Source of the DNA: Bacteroides acidifaciens
GTDB lineage: Bacteria; Bacteroidota; Bacteroidia; Bacteroidales; Bacteroidaceae
Length of the DNA stretch: 39,541 bases
Reading direction: 5' to 3'
Assembly: GCF_024623065.1 (NCBI RefSeq)
Contig: NZ_JANJZR010000039.1
Location: 1 to 39,541, forward strand
Shown here: positions 1 to 9,606 of the stretch, in pieces
How positions within the stretch are numbered: position 1 is the first letter of the stretch
How the letters are laid out: each line of letters opens with the position of its first letter
Program-made: the position numbers and the translations under genes
Notes under the pieces: model-generated
Database searches by the model: none
Told to the model about the DNA's origin: nothing
The model's input: the letters and a program-made list of their open reading frames with translations, nothing else

Positions 1-34
1 GGAGACTATGTGACGAATAAAAACTGGTCGGTAA

Positions 35-460
35 AGCCTATCTAACATAATCTCAGGAAAATTTAAACAGGCTCTTATTGCCGATAAGATGAAAAATCAT
101 CCTTACTATATTCAACAATTAAGTCAACAAGTTTGGTTTCGTACGCCGGATAGCGGTTGTACGAAAGAAATTGTTGAAGAGGCTTTTAATAGCTTGATTG
201 CTCAATTGAGTTTGTTATTTGCTAATGTTATTGATTCTTTAACCCCCAAACAAATTAATTTTTTGCTTGCAGTAGCTGATGGGGTTTCTAATTTCTCTTC
301 AAAAGAAGTGTTGAACAAATATAAATTAGGTACATCTGCCAATATTAAAAATCTGCGTAAGGCAACATTAGAAAAGGATTTAATTGATGTATTGTCTGGA
401 AATATCATTGAAATTCAAGATCCTGCATTTGGATATTGGTTGAAATATGTGTATAGATAG
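35..460 (+). pseudogene. C-terminal remnant of an AAA-type (archaeal ATPase-like) protein
   Basis: The reading frame from 35 to 460 encodes the end of the Bacteroides family of AAA ATPases of about 370 residues. I recognise it by the HPYYIQQLSQQVW segment, the LTPKQINFLLAVADG segment, the winged-helix-like SSKEVLNKYKLGTSANIKN region and the closing DPAFGYWLK. Family-like sequence begins before the first ATG at 89 (KFKQALIADKM precedes it), but a TAA at 32-34 closes the frame and another stop lies at 11-13. The Walker A/B ATPase core is therefore not joined to this frame. The usual function of the family is not established; in Bacteroides it occurs as scattered, often decayed copies. It could instead be a frameshifted gene whose N-terminal half lies left of the window. 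Family assignment is fairly sure; the broken state is likely, because there is no in-frame upstream continuation and no clear ribosome-binding site at 89. Confidence 0.6.
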
Positions 461-491
461 TAAGATTTACCATCACGTCAATTAAAAAATG

Positions 492-536
492 AAAACCGCA
501 ATATTAATGTCTGCTTACTTTAAGATTGCGGTTTTT
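492..536 (+). terminator. Rho-independent terminator after the ATPase remnant
   Basis: An 11-bp arm AAAACCGCAAT (492-502) pairs with ATTGCGGTTTT (525-535), with a 22-nt loop and a short T run. It lies 32 bp after the stop of the ATPase remnant and isolates the PUL operon downstream. Confidence 0.75.
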
Positions 537-820
537 CCTTGTATATTCATAAGGATTGGTATGATGTCTTTATTGGCAGTCTTTATGATTTTATAAAATT
601 TGAACAGGCTCCAAATTTTATAAAAGTCTCTTTTCCTTTGTAAGTGATTGATTTTTAGTTGCTATTAAAGAAAAAGAAACTCGTTGTGGAAAAGTAAATA
701 TGGGATTATATTTATTTTTTTTCAAAATCCTCTAAGTGTTTTTTAATGTATGTGTTGTTATATAAGCGTAAATCGAAAATAATACATAGGATTTCGATTC
801 TAATTATTGTTTAAAAACTA
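537..820 (+). promoter_or_regulatory. Upstream/leader region of the N-glycan PUL operon
   Basis: This AT-rich stretch separates the terminator from the first susC-like gene. It contains a perfect 14-bp inverted repeat (589-602 with 612-625, 9-nt loop) and a smaller one close to the gene (AATCGAAA at 771-778 with TTTCGATT at 792-799). I see no good TAnnTTTG housekeeping -7 box. That fits transcription by the ECF sigma factor encoded at 18796-19356, but this is inference and I cannot place the start site. Confidence 0.4.
589..625. repeat. Perfect 14-bp inverted repeat upstream of the PUL
   Basis: TTTTATAAAATTTG (589-602) is followed after 9 nt by its exact reverse complement (612-625). It could be a second, AT-rich transcription barrier or an operator dyad; there is no T tract to make it a standard terminator. 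Confidence 0.6.
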
Positions 821-3800
821 ATGTTTTATCTTAAATTCAAATGTATGAGAATCAATGACTCGTGTAGAGGCTCGAAGATTTTTCGGGCATTGTTGATCTT
901 GTTGCTATTCGCCCTTCCGGCACAATCTGCAATAGCACAGTTGACAATTAGGATCTCCAATTCTTCTTTAGGAACTGTGATTAAGCAAATCCAGGCTCAA
1001 TCTAAGTATCAATTTTTTTATGATGACAATTTGGCTTCAATGCGCATAGAGTCATTGAATGTTAAAGATGTTTCTTTGGTAGAAGTACTGGACAAGGCTT
1101 TGAAGGGGAAAAATGTCGTTTATAAAATTGATGACAACGTTGTTTATTTGTCGAAAGCAAATGCATCTTCTTCGATAAAGTCGACTCAACAACAACAGAA
1201 AGTAACAGGTAAGGTGGTAGATGCCAATAACGAACCTCTGATTGGTGTTTCTGTTTTGGAAAAAGGAACAACTAATGGTACTATTACTGATTTTGATGGT
1301 AATTATACATTGGTCGTTACAGGTTCAGATGCAGTTTTGCAATTTTCGTATGTTGGGTATCAAACATTGGAGAGGACTGTAGCGGGCAATACTACTATTA
1401 ATATCACTTTAAAGGAAGATGCTCAAGTCTTGGAGGAAGTCGTAGTTACAGCATTGGGAATCAAACGCTCAGAGAAAGCGCTGTCTTACAATGTACAGCA
1501 AGTAAACGCTGATGCGGTGACTGCCAATAAAGACCCTAACTTTATTAATTCATTGAGTGGTAAAGTGGCAGGTGTTAATATCAATGCTTCTTCGTCCGGA
1601 GTGGGCGGTATGTCCAAGGTAGTGATGCGTGGTACAAAATCTATCATGCAGTCTTCCAATGCATTGTATGTAGTAGACGGTGTTCCGATGTACTCCAATG
1701 CCAATAAAGTGAATGGAACGGAGTTTTCTTCTAAAGGAAATACTGAGCCGATTGCCGACATTAACCCGGAAGATATTGAATCAATGTCTGTGCTGACTGG
1801 TGCGGCAGCAGCTGCACTTTACGGTTCCGATGCTGCCAATGGTGCGATTATCATTACTACTAAAAAAGGGAAAGAAGGTCGTGTGAATATCACAGTGAAC
1901 AGTAGTGTTGAGTTTAACGCTCCTTTGGTAATGCCCCGTTTCCAGACACGTTATGGTACAGGTATTGGTGGTGTGAAAGATGATAACTCCAGTCGTAGCT
2001 GGGGTCCTAAACTGACAGAAGCCAGATATTTCGGCTATAATCCTCGTGATGATTATTTTCAGACTGGTGTTATAGGTACAGAGAGTGTATCATTCTCTAC
2101 CGGTTCGGAAAAGAACCAGACTTATGCTTCTGCTGCAGCGGTTAATTCAAAAGGTATCGTTCCTAACAACAAATATGACCGTTATAATTTCAACGTGCGT
2201 AATACTACTTCATTCCTCGATGATAAAATGACATTGGATGTAAATGCCAGCTACATTTTACAGAAAGACCGCAATATGGTGAACCAGGGGACTTATAACA
2301 ATCCATTGGTTGGAGCTTACCTATTTCCTCGTGGCAATGATTGGGAAGATATTAAAATGTACGAACGCTATGACGTAGCACGTAAGATTTACACTCAGTA
2401 CTGGCCGACAGGTGATGGTAATATGACTATGCAGAATCCTTATTGGGTGAACTACCGTAACTTGCGTGAAAATAAGAAAGACCGCTATATGTTAGGTGCA
2501 AGTCTGAATTATCAGATTCTTGACTGGTTGAGTGTTTCCGGACGTGTCCGCTTGGATAATTCTAACAATGATTATACGGAAAAGGCTTATGCCAGTACAA
2601 ATACTCAGCTGACAGAGTTGTCTGATCGTGGTCTTTATGGTATTTCCAGAAGCTACGAAAAGCAGTTGTATGCAGACTTCCTGGTAAGTGTGAACAAAAC
2701 ATTCGGCGAAAAATGGTCTTTGCAGGCTAATATGGGTGGATCGTTTACTGATATGCGATATGATGAAATGGCTGTACGCGGACCTATTGCTGATAATTCA
2801 CAAACATTTGCCGGTGAAAAAGCCGGATTGACAAATGGCTTCTATATTCAGAACCTGAGTACGACTAAGACAAACAAAATGCAGACTGGATGGCGTGAAC
2901 AGACTCAGTCTATCTATGCATCTGCCGAAGTTGGCTACCAAAGTACTTATTATCTGACATTGACAGGTCGTAATGACTGGCCTTCACAGTTGGCAGGTCC
3001 TAACTCCGTCAATAAATCATTCTTCTATCCTTCGGTAGGTATGTCTGTAGTGTTGTCTGAGTTGATGCCTAAATTGAATAAGGACTATCTGTCTTACTGG
3101 AAGATACGCGGTTCTTTTGCTTCTGTGGGTACAGCATTCAAAAGATATATAGCTAATCCTCTGTTTACATGGAATACTAGTATTGGTCAGTGGAGTAACC
3201 TGACTGACTTCCCGGTATATAATTTGAAACCGGAACGTACCAATTCTTTTGAAGTGGGTATGAATATGCGTTTCCTCAAGAATTTCGAACTAGATGTGAC
3301 TTATTATAACGCCAAGACAATGAATCAGACATTCAATCCTGAGTTGCCGGTAGGTGAATATGCGCGTATCTACATTCAGACAGGTGCAGTTCGCAATCAA
3401 GGTCTTGAGTTAGCGTTGAACTACAATAATACATGGAAAGATTTTACTTGGAATACAGGAGTTACTTATTCAATGAACAAGAACAAGATTCTTACCTTAG
3501 CTGATAATGCCATCAATCCTATCACTGGCGAGAAATTCTCTATTTCTTCTTTGAATATGGGTGGTTTGGGTAGTACCCGTTTCATCCTGAAAGAAGGTGG
3601 AAGCATGGGTGACATTTACTCCTTGATGGATTTGAAGAGAGATGCCAATGGAGCTGTTTATATCGATGAGACCAACAGTGTTGTAACGGAGAGCCTGGAA
3701 GCTAATAATTACATTAAATTAGGTAGTGTATTGCCGAAAGGAAACTTGGCATGGCGCAACAATTTCAGTTGGAAAAATATTAATGTGGCATTCCTTGTTT

Positions 3801-4228
3801 CAGCTCGTTTGGGTGGAGTTGTGTTCTCACGTACACAAGCTGTTCTCGATAACTTCGGAGTTTCTGAAGCATCTGCTGCTGCACGTGACAAAGGTTATGT
3901 ATCAGTAAATGGAAACGACCGTGTAAATCCGGAAGGCTGGTATTCAGTAGTAGCCGGTGGTACGGCTGTTCCTCAGTATTACACTTATTCCGCTACTAAT
4001 ATTCGTTTGCAGGAAGCTTCTATCGGTTATACTATTCCAAGAAAATGGCTGGGCAATGTGTGTGATATCAAAGTTTCATTGATCGGACGTAATCTTTGGA
4101 TGATCTACAACAAGGCTCCTTTCGATCCTGAAAGCGTGGCATCTACTGATAACTTCTATCAGGGAATTGACTACTTTATGATGCCTTCATTGCGTAATAT
4201 TGGCTTTAATCTGAGCTTTAAATTCTAA
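821..4228 (+). CDS. SusC-like TonB-dependent transporter with STN domain (high-mannose N-glycan PUL; BT_3983-like)
   Basis: This is an outer-membrane TonB-dependent importer that should carry oligosaccharide released by the neighbouring endo-glycosidase into the periplasm. The 1135-residue protein has a signal peptide ending near AIAQ (residue 40), an STN domain at about 41-112, a carboxypeptidase-D-like regulatory domain at about 127-199, the SusC-type motif EEVVVTALG at 205-213, a plug domain, and a long beta-barrel ending in the terminal phenylalanine signature SFKF. STN domains in this family contact the periplasmic part of FecR-type anti-sigma factors, which points to regulation through the FecR/ECF pair at 17757-19356. 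It leads a tight operon: the susD-like gene starts 16 bp after its stop. ATG 821 gives a long N-terminus; M9 at 845 is an alternative start. Family call is certain; substrate is inferred from the neighbours. Confidence 0.95.
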   Translation: MFYLKFKCMRINDSCRGSKIFRALLILLLFALPAQSAIAQLTIRISNSSLGTVIKQIQAQSKYQFFYDDNLASMRIESLNVKDVSLVEVLDKALKGKNVVYKIDDNVVYLSKANASSSIKSTQQQQKVTGKVVDANNEPLIGVSVLEKGTTNGTITDFDGNYTLVVTGSDAVLQFSYVGYQTLERTVAGNTTINITLKEDAQVLEEVVVTALGIKRSEKALSYNVQQVNADAVTANKDPNFINSLSGKVAGVNINASSSGVGGMSKVVMRGTKSIMQSSNALYVVDGVPMYSNANKVNGTEFSSKGNTEPIADINPEDIESMSVLTGAAAAALYGSDAANGAIIITTKKGKEGRVNITVNSSVEFNAPLVMPRFQTRYGTGIGGVKDDNSSRSWGPKLTEARYFGYNPRDDYFQTGVIGTESVSFSTGSEKNQTYASAAAVNSKGIVPNNKYDRYNFNVRNTTSFLDDKMTLDVNASYILQKDRNMVNQGTYNNPLVGAYLFPRGNDWEDIKMYERYDVARKIYTQYWPTGDGNMTMQNPYWVNYRNLRENKKDRYMLGASLNYQILDWLSVSGRVRLDNSNNDYTEKAYASTNTQLTELSDRGLYGISRSYEKQLYADFLVSVNKTFGEKWSLQANMGGSFTDMRYDEMAVRGPIADNSQTFAGEKAGLTNGFYIQNLSTTKTNKMQTGWREQTQSIYASAEVGYQSTYYLTLTGRNDWPSQLAGPNSVNKSFFYPSVGMSVVLSELMPKLNKDYLSYWKIRGSFASVGTAFKRYIANPLFTWNTSIGQWSNLTDFPVYNLKPERTNSFEVGMNMRFLKNFELDVTYYNAKTMNQTFNPELPVGEYARIYIQTGAVRNQGLELALNYNNTWKDFTWNTGVTYSMNKNKILTLADNAINPITGEKFSISSLNMGGLGSTRFILKEGGSMGDIYSLMDLKRDANGAVYIDETNSVVTESLEANNYIKLGSVLPKGNLAWRNNFSWKNINVAFLVSARLGGVVFSRTQAVLDNFGVSEASAAARDKGYVSVNGNDRVNPEGWYSVVAGGTAVPQYYTYSATNIRLQEASIGYTIPRKWLGNVCDIKVSLIGRNLWMIYNKAPFDPESVASTDNFYQGIDYFMMPSLRNIGFNLSFKF

Positions 4229-4244
4229 ATAAATCAAGATAGGT

Positions 4245-5858
4245 ATGAAAAATATAATAAACAAAATAGTACTTGGATCTCTTACTGTTGCTCTGTCTTC
4301 GTGTATCGGTAACTATGAGGATATCAATTCAAACCCATACGAAGCTCCTGATTTGTCAGCGGATGGATACGCTTTGGGATCTGCCATGAATAACCTGGCA
4401 GGTTGCGTGGTATCGCCGGACGTAAATACAGCTCAGTTCACAGACTGTTTGTTGGGTGGACCTTTGGGCGGATATTATGCCGATTCTAATGCCGGATTTA
4501 CAGAGGCCATCTCCACTTTTAATCCCAAAGACGACTGGAGCCGTGTGTTTTTGAAAAGTGATAAGATTATTCCGACATTATACTCTAATCTGACACAAGT
4601 GAAACTGGTGTCACAGAATACGAATGATCCGGTTCCTTATGCCATTGCACAAGTGATAAAGGTGGCGGCTATGCATCGTGTGACTGATGCTTTCGGTCCG
4701 ATACCTTATTCTCAGATTGGTGCGAATGGCGAGATTGCTACTCCTTATGATTCTCAGGAAGTGACATATAATACATTCTTCGATGAGTTGACTGCAGCTA
4801 TTGCCACACTTAATGAGCATTCTAACGAACAGCTTGTTCCTACAGCCGACTATGTATACAAAGGCGATGTAAAGAAATGGATCAGATTTGCCAATTCACT
4901 GAAGTTGCGTCTTGCTATCCGTATAGCTTATGCCAATCCGGTGAAAGCTCAGCAGATGGCTGAAGAAGCTGTGAATCCTGCAAACGGAGGTGTCATCGAA
5001 TCGAATGCGGACAATGCAGCATGGAACTACTTTGAGACTTCACAAAATCCTATTTATGTAGCTACCCGTTACAATCAGGTACAAACTTCCGAACACGGTG
5101 GCGACCCCTGTCTGACTGGTGGTGATACGCATGCTGCTGCCGATATCATCTGCTATATGAACGGTTACAAAGATAACAGACGTGAGAAGTTCTTCACTAA
5201 ATCCGAATGGGTAGGACAGGACTATGTAGGAATGCGTCGCGGTATTGTCATCCCCGAACTGAAGACAACCGGACACAAATACTCTGGTGTGAACATTGCT
5301 CCTACTTCTCCGCTTTATTGGATGAATGCAGCCGAAGTAGCTTTCTTACGTGCTGAAGGACAAGCTGTTTTCAACTTCAACATGGGTGGTACAGCCGAAT
5401 CATTCTACAATCAAGGTATCCGTTTGTCATTTGAACAATGGGGTGCAGACGGTGCAGAAGACTATCTGAAAGACGACGTAAACAGACCGACTGCATATAC
5501 AGACCCGGCAGGTACGAATACTTATCAGAATGCTCTGTCTGATATCACTATTAAATGGAATGATAGTGCTGACAAAGAAGAGAAACAAGAACGCATTATC
5601 GTGCAGAAGTGGATTGCCAACTGGCAATTGGGTAATGAAGCTTGGGCTGACTTCCGCCGTACCGGATATCCGAAATTGATCCCGGTGAAAGAAAACAAGA
5701 GTGGTGGTGTAGTTGATTCAGAGAAAGGTGCACGTCGTATGCCTTATCCGTTGGATGAGTTTGTCAGCAACAAGGCAAATGTAGAATATGCGATTGCCAA
5801 CTACCTGCACGGTGCAGATAATATGGCTACAGATGTATGGTGGGCTTCTAAAAAATAA
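4245..5858 (+). CDS. SusD-like glycan-binding outer-membrane lipoprotein (SusD-like_2 type; BT_3984-like)
   Basis: This lipoprotein should sit as a lid on the SusC barrel and capture the N-glycan. The signal peptide ends at the lipobox LSSC with Cys20 as the lipidated residue. The following EDINSNPYEAPDLS stretch is characteristic of the SusD-like_2 branch (Pfam PF12771) rather than classic SusD/RagB. The 537-residue length and the helix-rich segments (WIRFANSLKLRLAIRIAY, WMNAAEVAFLRAEG) also fit that branch, as does the closing region with WIANWQLGNEAWADFRRTGYP. It lies 16 bp after the transporter gene and 24 bp before the next gene, so it is co-transcribed with them. Family call is strong; mannose-glycan specificity is inferred from the locus. 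Confidence 0.93.
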   Translation: MKNIINKIVLGSLTVALSSCIGNYEDINSNPYEAPDLSADGYALGSAMNNLAGCVVSPDVNTAQFTDCLLGGPLGGYYADSNAGFTEAISTFNPKDDWSRVFLKSDKIIPTLYSNLTQVKLVSQNTNDPVPYAIAQVIKVAAMHRVTDAFGPIPYSQIGANGEIATPYDSQEVTYNTFFDELTAAIATLNEHSNEQLVPTADYVYKGDVKKWIRFANSLKLRLAIRIAYANPVKAQQMAEEAVNPANGGVIESNADNAAWNYFETSQNPIYVATRYNQVQTSEHGGDPCLTGGDTHAAADIICYMNGYKDNRREKFFTKSEWVGQDYVGMRRGIVIPELKTTGHKYSGVNIAPTSPLYWMNAAEVAFLRAEGQAVFNFNMGGTAESFYNQGIRLSFEQWGADGAEDYLKDDVNRPTAYTDPAGTNTYQNALSDITIKWNDSADKEEKQERIIVQKWIANWQLGNEAWADFRRTGYPKLIPVKENKSGGVVDSEKGARRMPYPLDEFVSNKANVEYAIANYLHGADNMATDVWWASKK

Positions 5859-5882
5859 CATTAAACTTAAAGGAAAGTATAT

Positions 5883-6959
5883 ATGAAAAATAACCTGAAA
5901 TATAGATTGTCTGCTCTGCTGTTTCTGGCATCAGCCTTGACAATAACTTCATGTAGTGATTGGACGGATGTGGAAAGCCTCCAATTGAATTCCCCTACAT
6001 TCGAAGAACAGAATCCTCAATTGTATGCCGACTATCTGAAGGATTTGAACAGATATAAGTCTGAAGACCATAAAGTCACTTTTGTTTCTTTCGAGAACCC
6101 CAAGGGATCTCCCGGCAAGCAGGCTGAACGTCTGACCATCGTACCAGATAGCGTTGATTTCATTTGTTTGAATAATCCGGAAGTAAGTCCCGAAGTACAG
6201 GCAGAGATGGTCAAGATACGCGAGAAAGGAACGCGTACGATTTACAGTATTGACTATTCCAGCATTGAAAGTGCCTGGAAGGAGAAGGCAAAAGCCGAAC
6301 CGGGGTTGACAGAAGAGGATGCTCTTCAGTATATCGCTGAACGTACCAATGAGATGTTGGCACTTTGTGACAAATATAACTTTGATGGTGTTATTGCTGA
6401 TTATACGGGGCGTTCACTGGTGAGCCTTCCGGAGGCAGCCCTGAAAGAATATAATGATCGTCAACAGAAGTTCTTTGGCGAGGTGATGAACTGGCAAAGC
6501 AACCATGATGACAAGACTTTGGTGTTCTACGGAAATATACAATATTTAGTGCCGGAGAATATGGATATGTTAAGCAAGTTTGATTACATCCTGTTGAAAA
6601 CTGCTGCTTCTACCAATGCCGATGATCTTGCTTTGAAAGCATATTTGGCTATTCAGGCAGGTATGGATGCAGTAGGCGGTATAGAAGGAGGAGTGAATCC
6701 TGTTCCGGCTGATCGTTTTATCGTTTGTGTTGAATTGCCGCAGGCTGACGATAAGGATAAAGTGAAGGGTTACTGGAGTACAGTGGATGCAAATGGCAAT
6801 AAACTAATAGCAGCTCCGGGAGCAGCCCGTTGGATGGTTGAAGCATCTCCTAATTACACCCGGAAAGGAATCTTTATTATGAATGTCCATAATGATTATT
6901 ATAACAATACCTATGGATATGTGCGTGAAGTTATTCGTATTATGAATCCTAATAAATAA
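5883..6959 (+). CDS. GH18-fold surface lipoprotein without catalytic glutamate, probable glycan-binding protein (BT_3985-like)
   Basis: The protein has a lipoprotein signal (ITSC, Cys24) followed by one GH18-like TIM barrel of about 330 residues. The GH18 active-site strand is recognisable as YNFDGVIADYTG (D168 to T175). The family requires DGxxxDxE; here D168, G169 and D173 are present but the catalytic acid position is Thr175, so hydrolysis by the normal substrate-assisted mechanism should be impossible. Aligned with the active GH18 protein at 8156-9586, D173 matches D312 and T175 matches E314. It sits directly after susD, the slot usually occupied by a SusE-like surface glycan-binding protein, so a lectin role for the N-glycan is the natural reading (inference). 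Transcription is shared with its neighbours; the next gene starts 8 bp downstream. Confidence 0.88.
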   Translation: MKNNLKYRLSALLFLASALTITSCSDWTDVESLQLNSPTFEEQNPQLYADYLKDLNRYKSEDHKVTFVSFENPKGSPGKQAERLTIVPDSVDFICLNNPEVSPEVQAEMVKIREKGTRTIYSIDYSSIESAWKEKAKAEPGLTEEDALQYIAERTNEMLALCDKYNFDGVIADYTGRSLVSLPEAALKEYNDRQQKFFGEVMNWQSNHDDKTLVFYGNIQYLVPENMDMLSKFDYILLKTAASTNADDLALKAYLAIQAGMDAVGGIEGGVNPVPADRFIVCVELPQADDKDKVKGYWSTVDANGNKLIAAPGAARWMVEASPNYTRKGIFIMNVHNDYYNNTYGYVREVIRIMNPNK

Positions 6960-6967
6960 GAATAGAA

Positions 6968-8122
6968 ATGAAACTCTATAAATATTGTTTTGTGCTTTTG
7001 GCTCTTACAACAGTCACAGTGAGTGGTTGTAAGAATGAAGATATCAATGAAGAGCATCATTATGACAATAAACTCTATGTTAGCTCAGCTCCTGTTTGCG
7101 ATGATTTGTTGATTAAATCTAATGTATCAGAGGCTACCCGTGAACTTAGCTATCGTATAGCATCGCCGGCAGAACAAGATATTCAAATAAGTTTTGATGC
7201 GGCTCCCGCTATGACAGCAGCATATAATTTGATTTACAATGATAATGCAACTGCACTGGATTCATATTTTTATAATATACCGACAAAAACTGCTACTATT
7301 AAGGCAGGGGATATTTCCAGTGATAATATTGTGATTGACTTTAAGAATACCAACGAATTGGATAAGTCAAAACGATATGTATTGCCTGTCACCATTATAG
7401 ATGCATCCAATATTGATGTACTCGAAAGTGCCCGTACTGCTTATTTCATATTTAAGGGTGCTGCCCTTATTAATGTAGTGGCAAATATCAAACAGATCTA
7501 TTTCCCGATTAACTGGAAGAGCAGTGTGAATAATCTTTCCACTGTTACTGTTGAAGCTTTGGTTCGTAGTGAAGACTGGGTAGCAGGACGTGAAAATGCC
7601 CTAAGTTCTGTTTTCGGTATTGAAGGTAAATTCCTTGTACGTGTTGGTGACGCCGACCGTCCGCGTGATCAAGTTCAGGTAGTAGCTCCCGGTGGTAATT
7701 TCCCAGGTCCGAATGTTGTTCCGGGTTTACCGGTTAATGAGTGGGTACACATTGCCATTGTTTATGATAATACGACGAAAGAACGAATCTATTATAAAGA
7801 TGGTGTGCTTGTTTATAAAGACGAAGCGGCTTCGGGCAATATATCTTTGCGTAGTAGCTGCTATATTGGTTACGCTTGGGATACTACTCGTTGGTTGCCG
7901 GGAGATATTTCAGAAGTCCGTGTGTGGTCAGTGCAAAGAACGGCAGAGCAGATTGCTACTAATCCTTATGAAGTAGATCCTGCCAGTGAAGGACTGGTTG
8001 CGTACTGGAAATTTAATGAAGGTGCCGGAAAGGCTATTACAGACCATACCGGACATGGCAATGATATTGTAGGTACGGGCGATCCTACTTGGGTACAAGT
8101 AGAAATCCCTAAGATAAATTAA
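6968..8122 (+). CDS. Surface lipoprotein with DUF1735 and LamG (concanavalin-like) domains (BT_3986-like)
   Basis: A 384-residue lipoprotein with lipobox VSGC (Cys21) followed by an acidic KNEDINEE run that resembles a surface-export signal. Residues of about 30-155 look like the DUF1735 (BT_3987-like N-terminal) beta domain. From about 165 to the end is a Laminin-G_3/ConA-like jelly roll, recognised by TVEALVRSEDW, the VHIAIVYD segment, GDISEVRVWSVQRTAEQI and YWKFNEGAG. LamG modules bind carbohydrate without hydrolysing it. No catalytic residues are visible. Starting 8 bp after the pseudo-GH18 gene and ending 33 bp before the active GH18 gene, it is most likely an additional surface glycan-binding protein of the N-glycan system. 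Confidence 0.85.
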   Translation: MKLYKYCFVLLALTTVTVSGCKNEDINEEHHYDNKLYVSSAPVCDDLLIKSNVSEATRELSYRIASPAEQDIQISFDAAPAMTAAYNLIYNDNATALDSYFYNIPTKTATIKAGDISSDNIVIDFKNTNELDKSKRYVLPVTIIDASNIDVLESARTAYFIFKGAALINVVANIKQIYFPINWKSSVNNLSTVTVEALVRSEDWVAGRENALSSVFGIEGKFLVRVGDADRPRDQVQVVAPGGNFPGPNVVPGLPVNEWVHIAIVYDNTTKERIYYKDGVLVYKDEAASGNISLRSSCYIGYAWDTTRWLPGDISEVRVWSVQRTAEQIATNPYEVDPASEGLVAYWKFNEGAGKAITDHTGHGNDIVGTGDPTWVQVEIPKIN

Positions 8123-8155
8123 TTGTTGGTTTAATCTTTTATTCAAGAATTCATT

Positions 8156-9586
8156 ATGAATATGAAATATATAACTTCGGGTTTGTTGGCTGCCATGATT
8201 GTGAGCAGTACTGCATTCTTGACCTCTTGTGCTGATGAACTTGAGGTTGGAAAGAATATTGATGAGTCGGTCTACAGTGGCATTTATGAAAATAATGCAT
8301 ATCTGCGTGATGGAAAGTCGAACTTGGTTTCTAAGATTGTCGAATTACACGGTGAGACTTATGCCACTACAGTAAAAATGGGGCTAAGCAAAACGCCTAA
8401 TACAGCTACATCGGCAAGAGTGAAAATTGATGCTGCTTATTTGGAAACGTATAATAAAGCGCATAATACCGATTTTGCATTGTATCCGCAGGATTTGGTT
8501 ACTTTTGCTGATGAAGGAATACTGACTGTGAACGCTAATACTAAATCAGCGGAGGTAGAGATGACTATTCGGGCAGGAGAAGGTTTGCAGGAAGATAAAA
8601 CTTATGTTATTCCGGTAGCTCTCAGTGATCAGAGCAGTGATATCACTATTAAAGATGAAAATGCAAAACATTGTATTTACCTGGTGAAAGATATGCGAAA
8701 TGCCGGTGATACTTATAAAGGTGAAAATGCGATAAAGGGCTATTTGTTTTTCGAGGTAAATGGCGTTAATCCATTGAATGCTTTGTCTTTCCAGTTAGAA
8801 AACGGAAAACTGATATGGGATGTTGTTGTGTTGTTTGCTGCTAATATTAATTATGATTCTGAAGCAGGACGTCCACGTGTACAGTGTAATCCGAATGTAC
8901 AATATCTGTTGGATAACAATGAAACTTTTTTGCAGCCTCTTCGTAAACGGGGTGTTAAGGTTCTGTTAGGGTTACTTGGAAATCATGACATTACGGGTTT
9001 AGCTCAACTTTCTGATCAGGGTGCAAAAGACTTTGCCCGCGAAGTGGCTCAATATTGTAAAGCATACAATTTGGATGGGGTAAATTATGATGATGAATAT
9101 TCAAAATCTCCGGATTTGAGTAACCCGTCTCTTACTACTCCGAGTGCAGCCGCAGCGGCTCGTCTTTGTTATGAAACCAAGTTGGCAATGCCTGATAAGT
9201 TAGTAACAGTATTTGCGTATGGTCAAATGTATGGAGTGTCTACTGTGGATGGTGTTGATGTAAGTGAATGGATTGATATTGTCGTTCCTAACTATGGTAG
9301 CAGTGCGCGCCCGATAGGAAATTTGACAAATAAAGAATGCGCAGGTGTAGCAATGGAATTTCATTTAGGTATTGGTGGTAATTTATCATCGTCAACGGCT
9401 CGGAACCTGATGAATAATGGATATGGTTGGTATATGGGATTTGCTCCGAGTCCGGAAAAATATTCAAGTATTTTTAACCGTTTGACTGGTGTTGAAACAT
9501 TGTATGGATCTCAAATAAAACAACCTACAATATTCTATAAGAAGGATGATCCGACGCCTTACAAATATCCGGATGATCTTCGATAA
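8156..9586 (+). CDS. GH18 endo-beta-N-acetylglucosaminidase acting on high-mannose N-glycans (EndoBT-3987-like)
   Basis: The enzyme cleaves between the two core GlcNAc residues of high-mannose N-glycans on glycoproteins at the cell surface. The 476-residue protein has a lipobox LTSC (Cys25) followed by ADELE, consistent with surface export. A DUF1735 N-terminal beta domain spans about 30-180 and a GH18 TIM barrel about 190-476. The active-site motif LDGVNYDDE occupies 306-314, giving D312 and the catalytic acid E314, exactly the residue numbers reported for EndoBT-3987 of B. thetaiotaomicron. ATG 8156 is used; M3 (8162) is an alternative. The gene is part of the operon but is followed by a strong hairpin (9607-9638) that may set expression of the last gene apart. 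Confidence 0.96.
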   Translation: MNMKYITSGLLAAMIVSSTAFLTSCADELEVGKNIDESVYSGIYENNAYLRDGKSNLVSKIVELHGETYATTVKMGLSKTPNTATSARVKIDAAYLETYNKAHNTDFALYPQDLVTFADEGILTVNANTKSAEVEMTIRAGEGLQEDKTYVIPVALSDQSSDITIKDENAKHCIYLVKDMRNAGDTYKGENAIKGYLFFEVNGVNPLNALSFQLENGKLIWDVVVLFAANINYDSEAGRPRVQCNPNVQYLLDNNETFLQPLRKRGVKVLLGLLGNHDITGLAQLSDQGAKDFAREVAQYCKAYNLDGVNYDDEYSKSPDLSNPSLTTPSAAAAARLCYETKLAMPDKLVTVFAYGQMYGVSTVDGVDVSEWIDIVVPNYGSSARPIGNLTNKECAGVAMEFHLGIGGNLSSSTARNLMNNGYGWYMGFAPSPEKYSSIFNRLTGVETLYGSQIKQPTIFYKKDDPTPYKYPDDLR

Positions 9587-9606
9587 GAATGGTAAATGTA
9601 AAGCTT

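Noticed and set aside
89..460. Intact 123-residue gene
   Set aside because: Family similarity continues upstream of the ATG to an in-frame stop at 32-34, so this is the tail of a longer broken gene.
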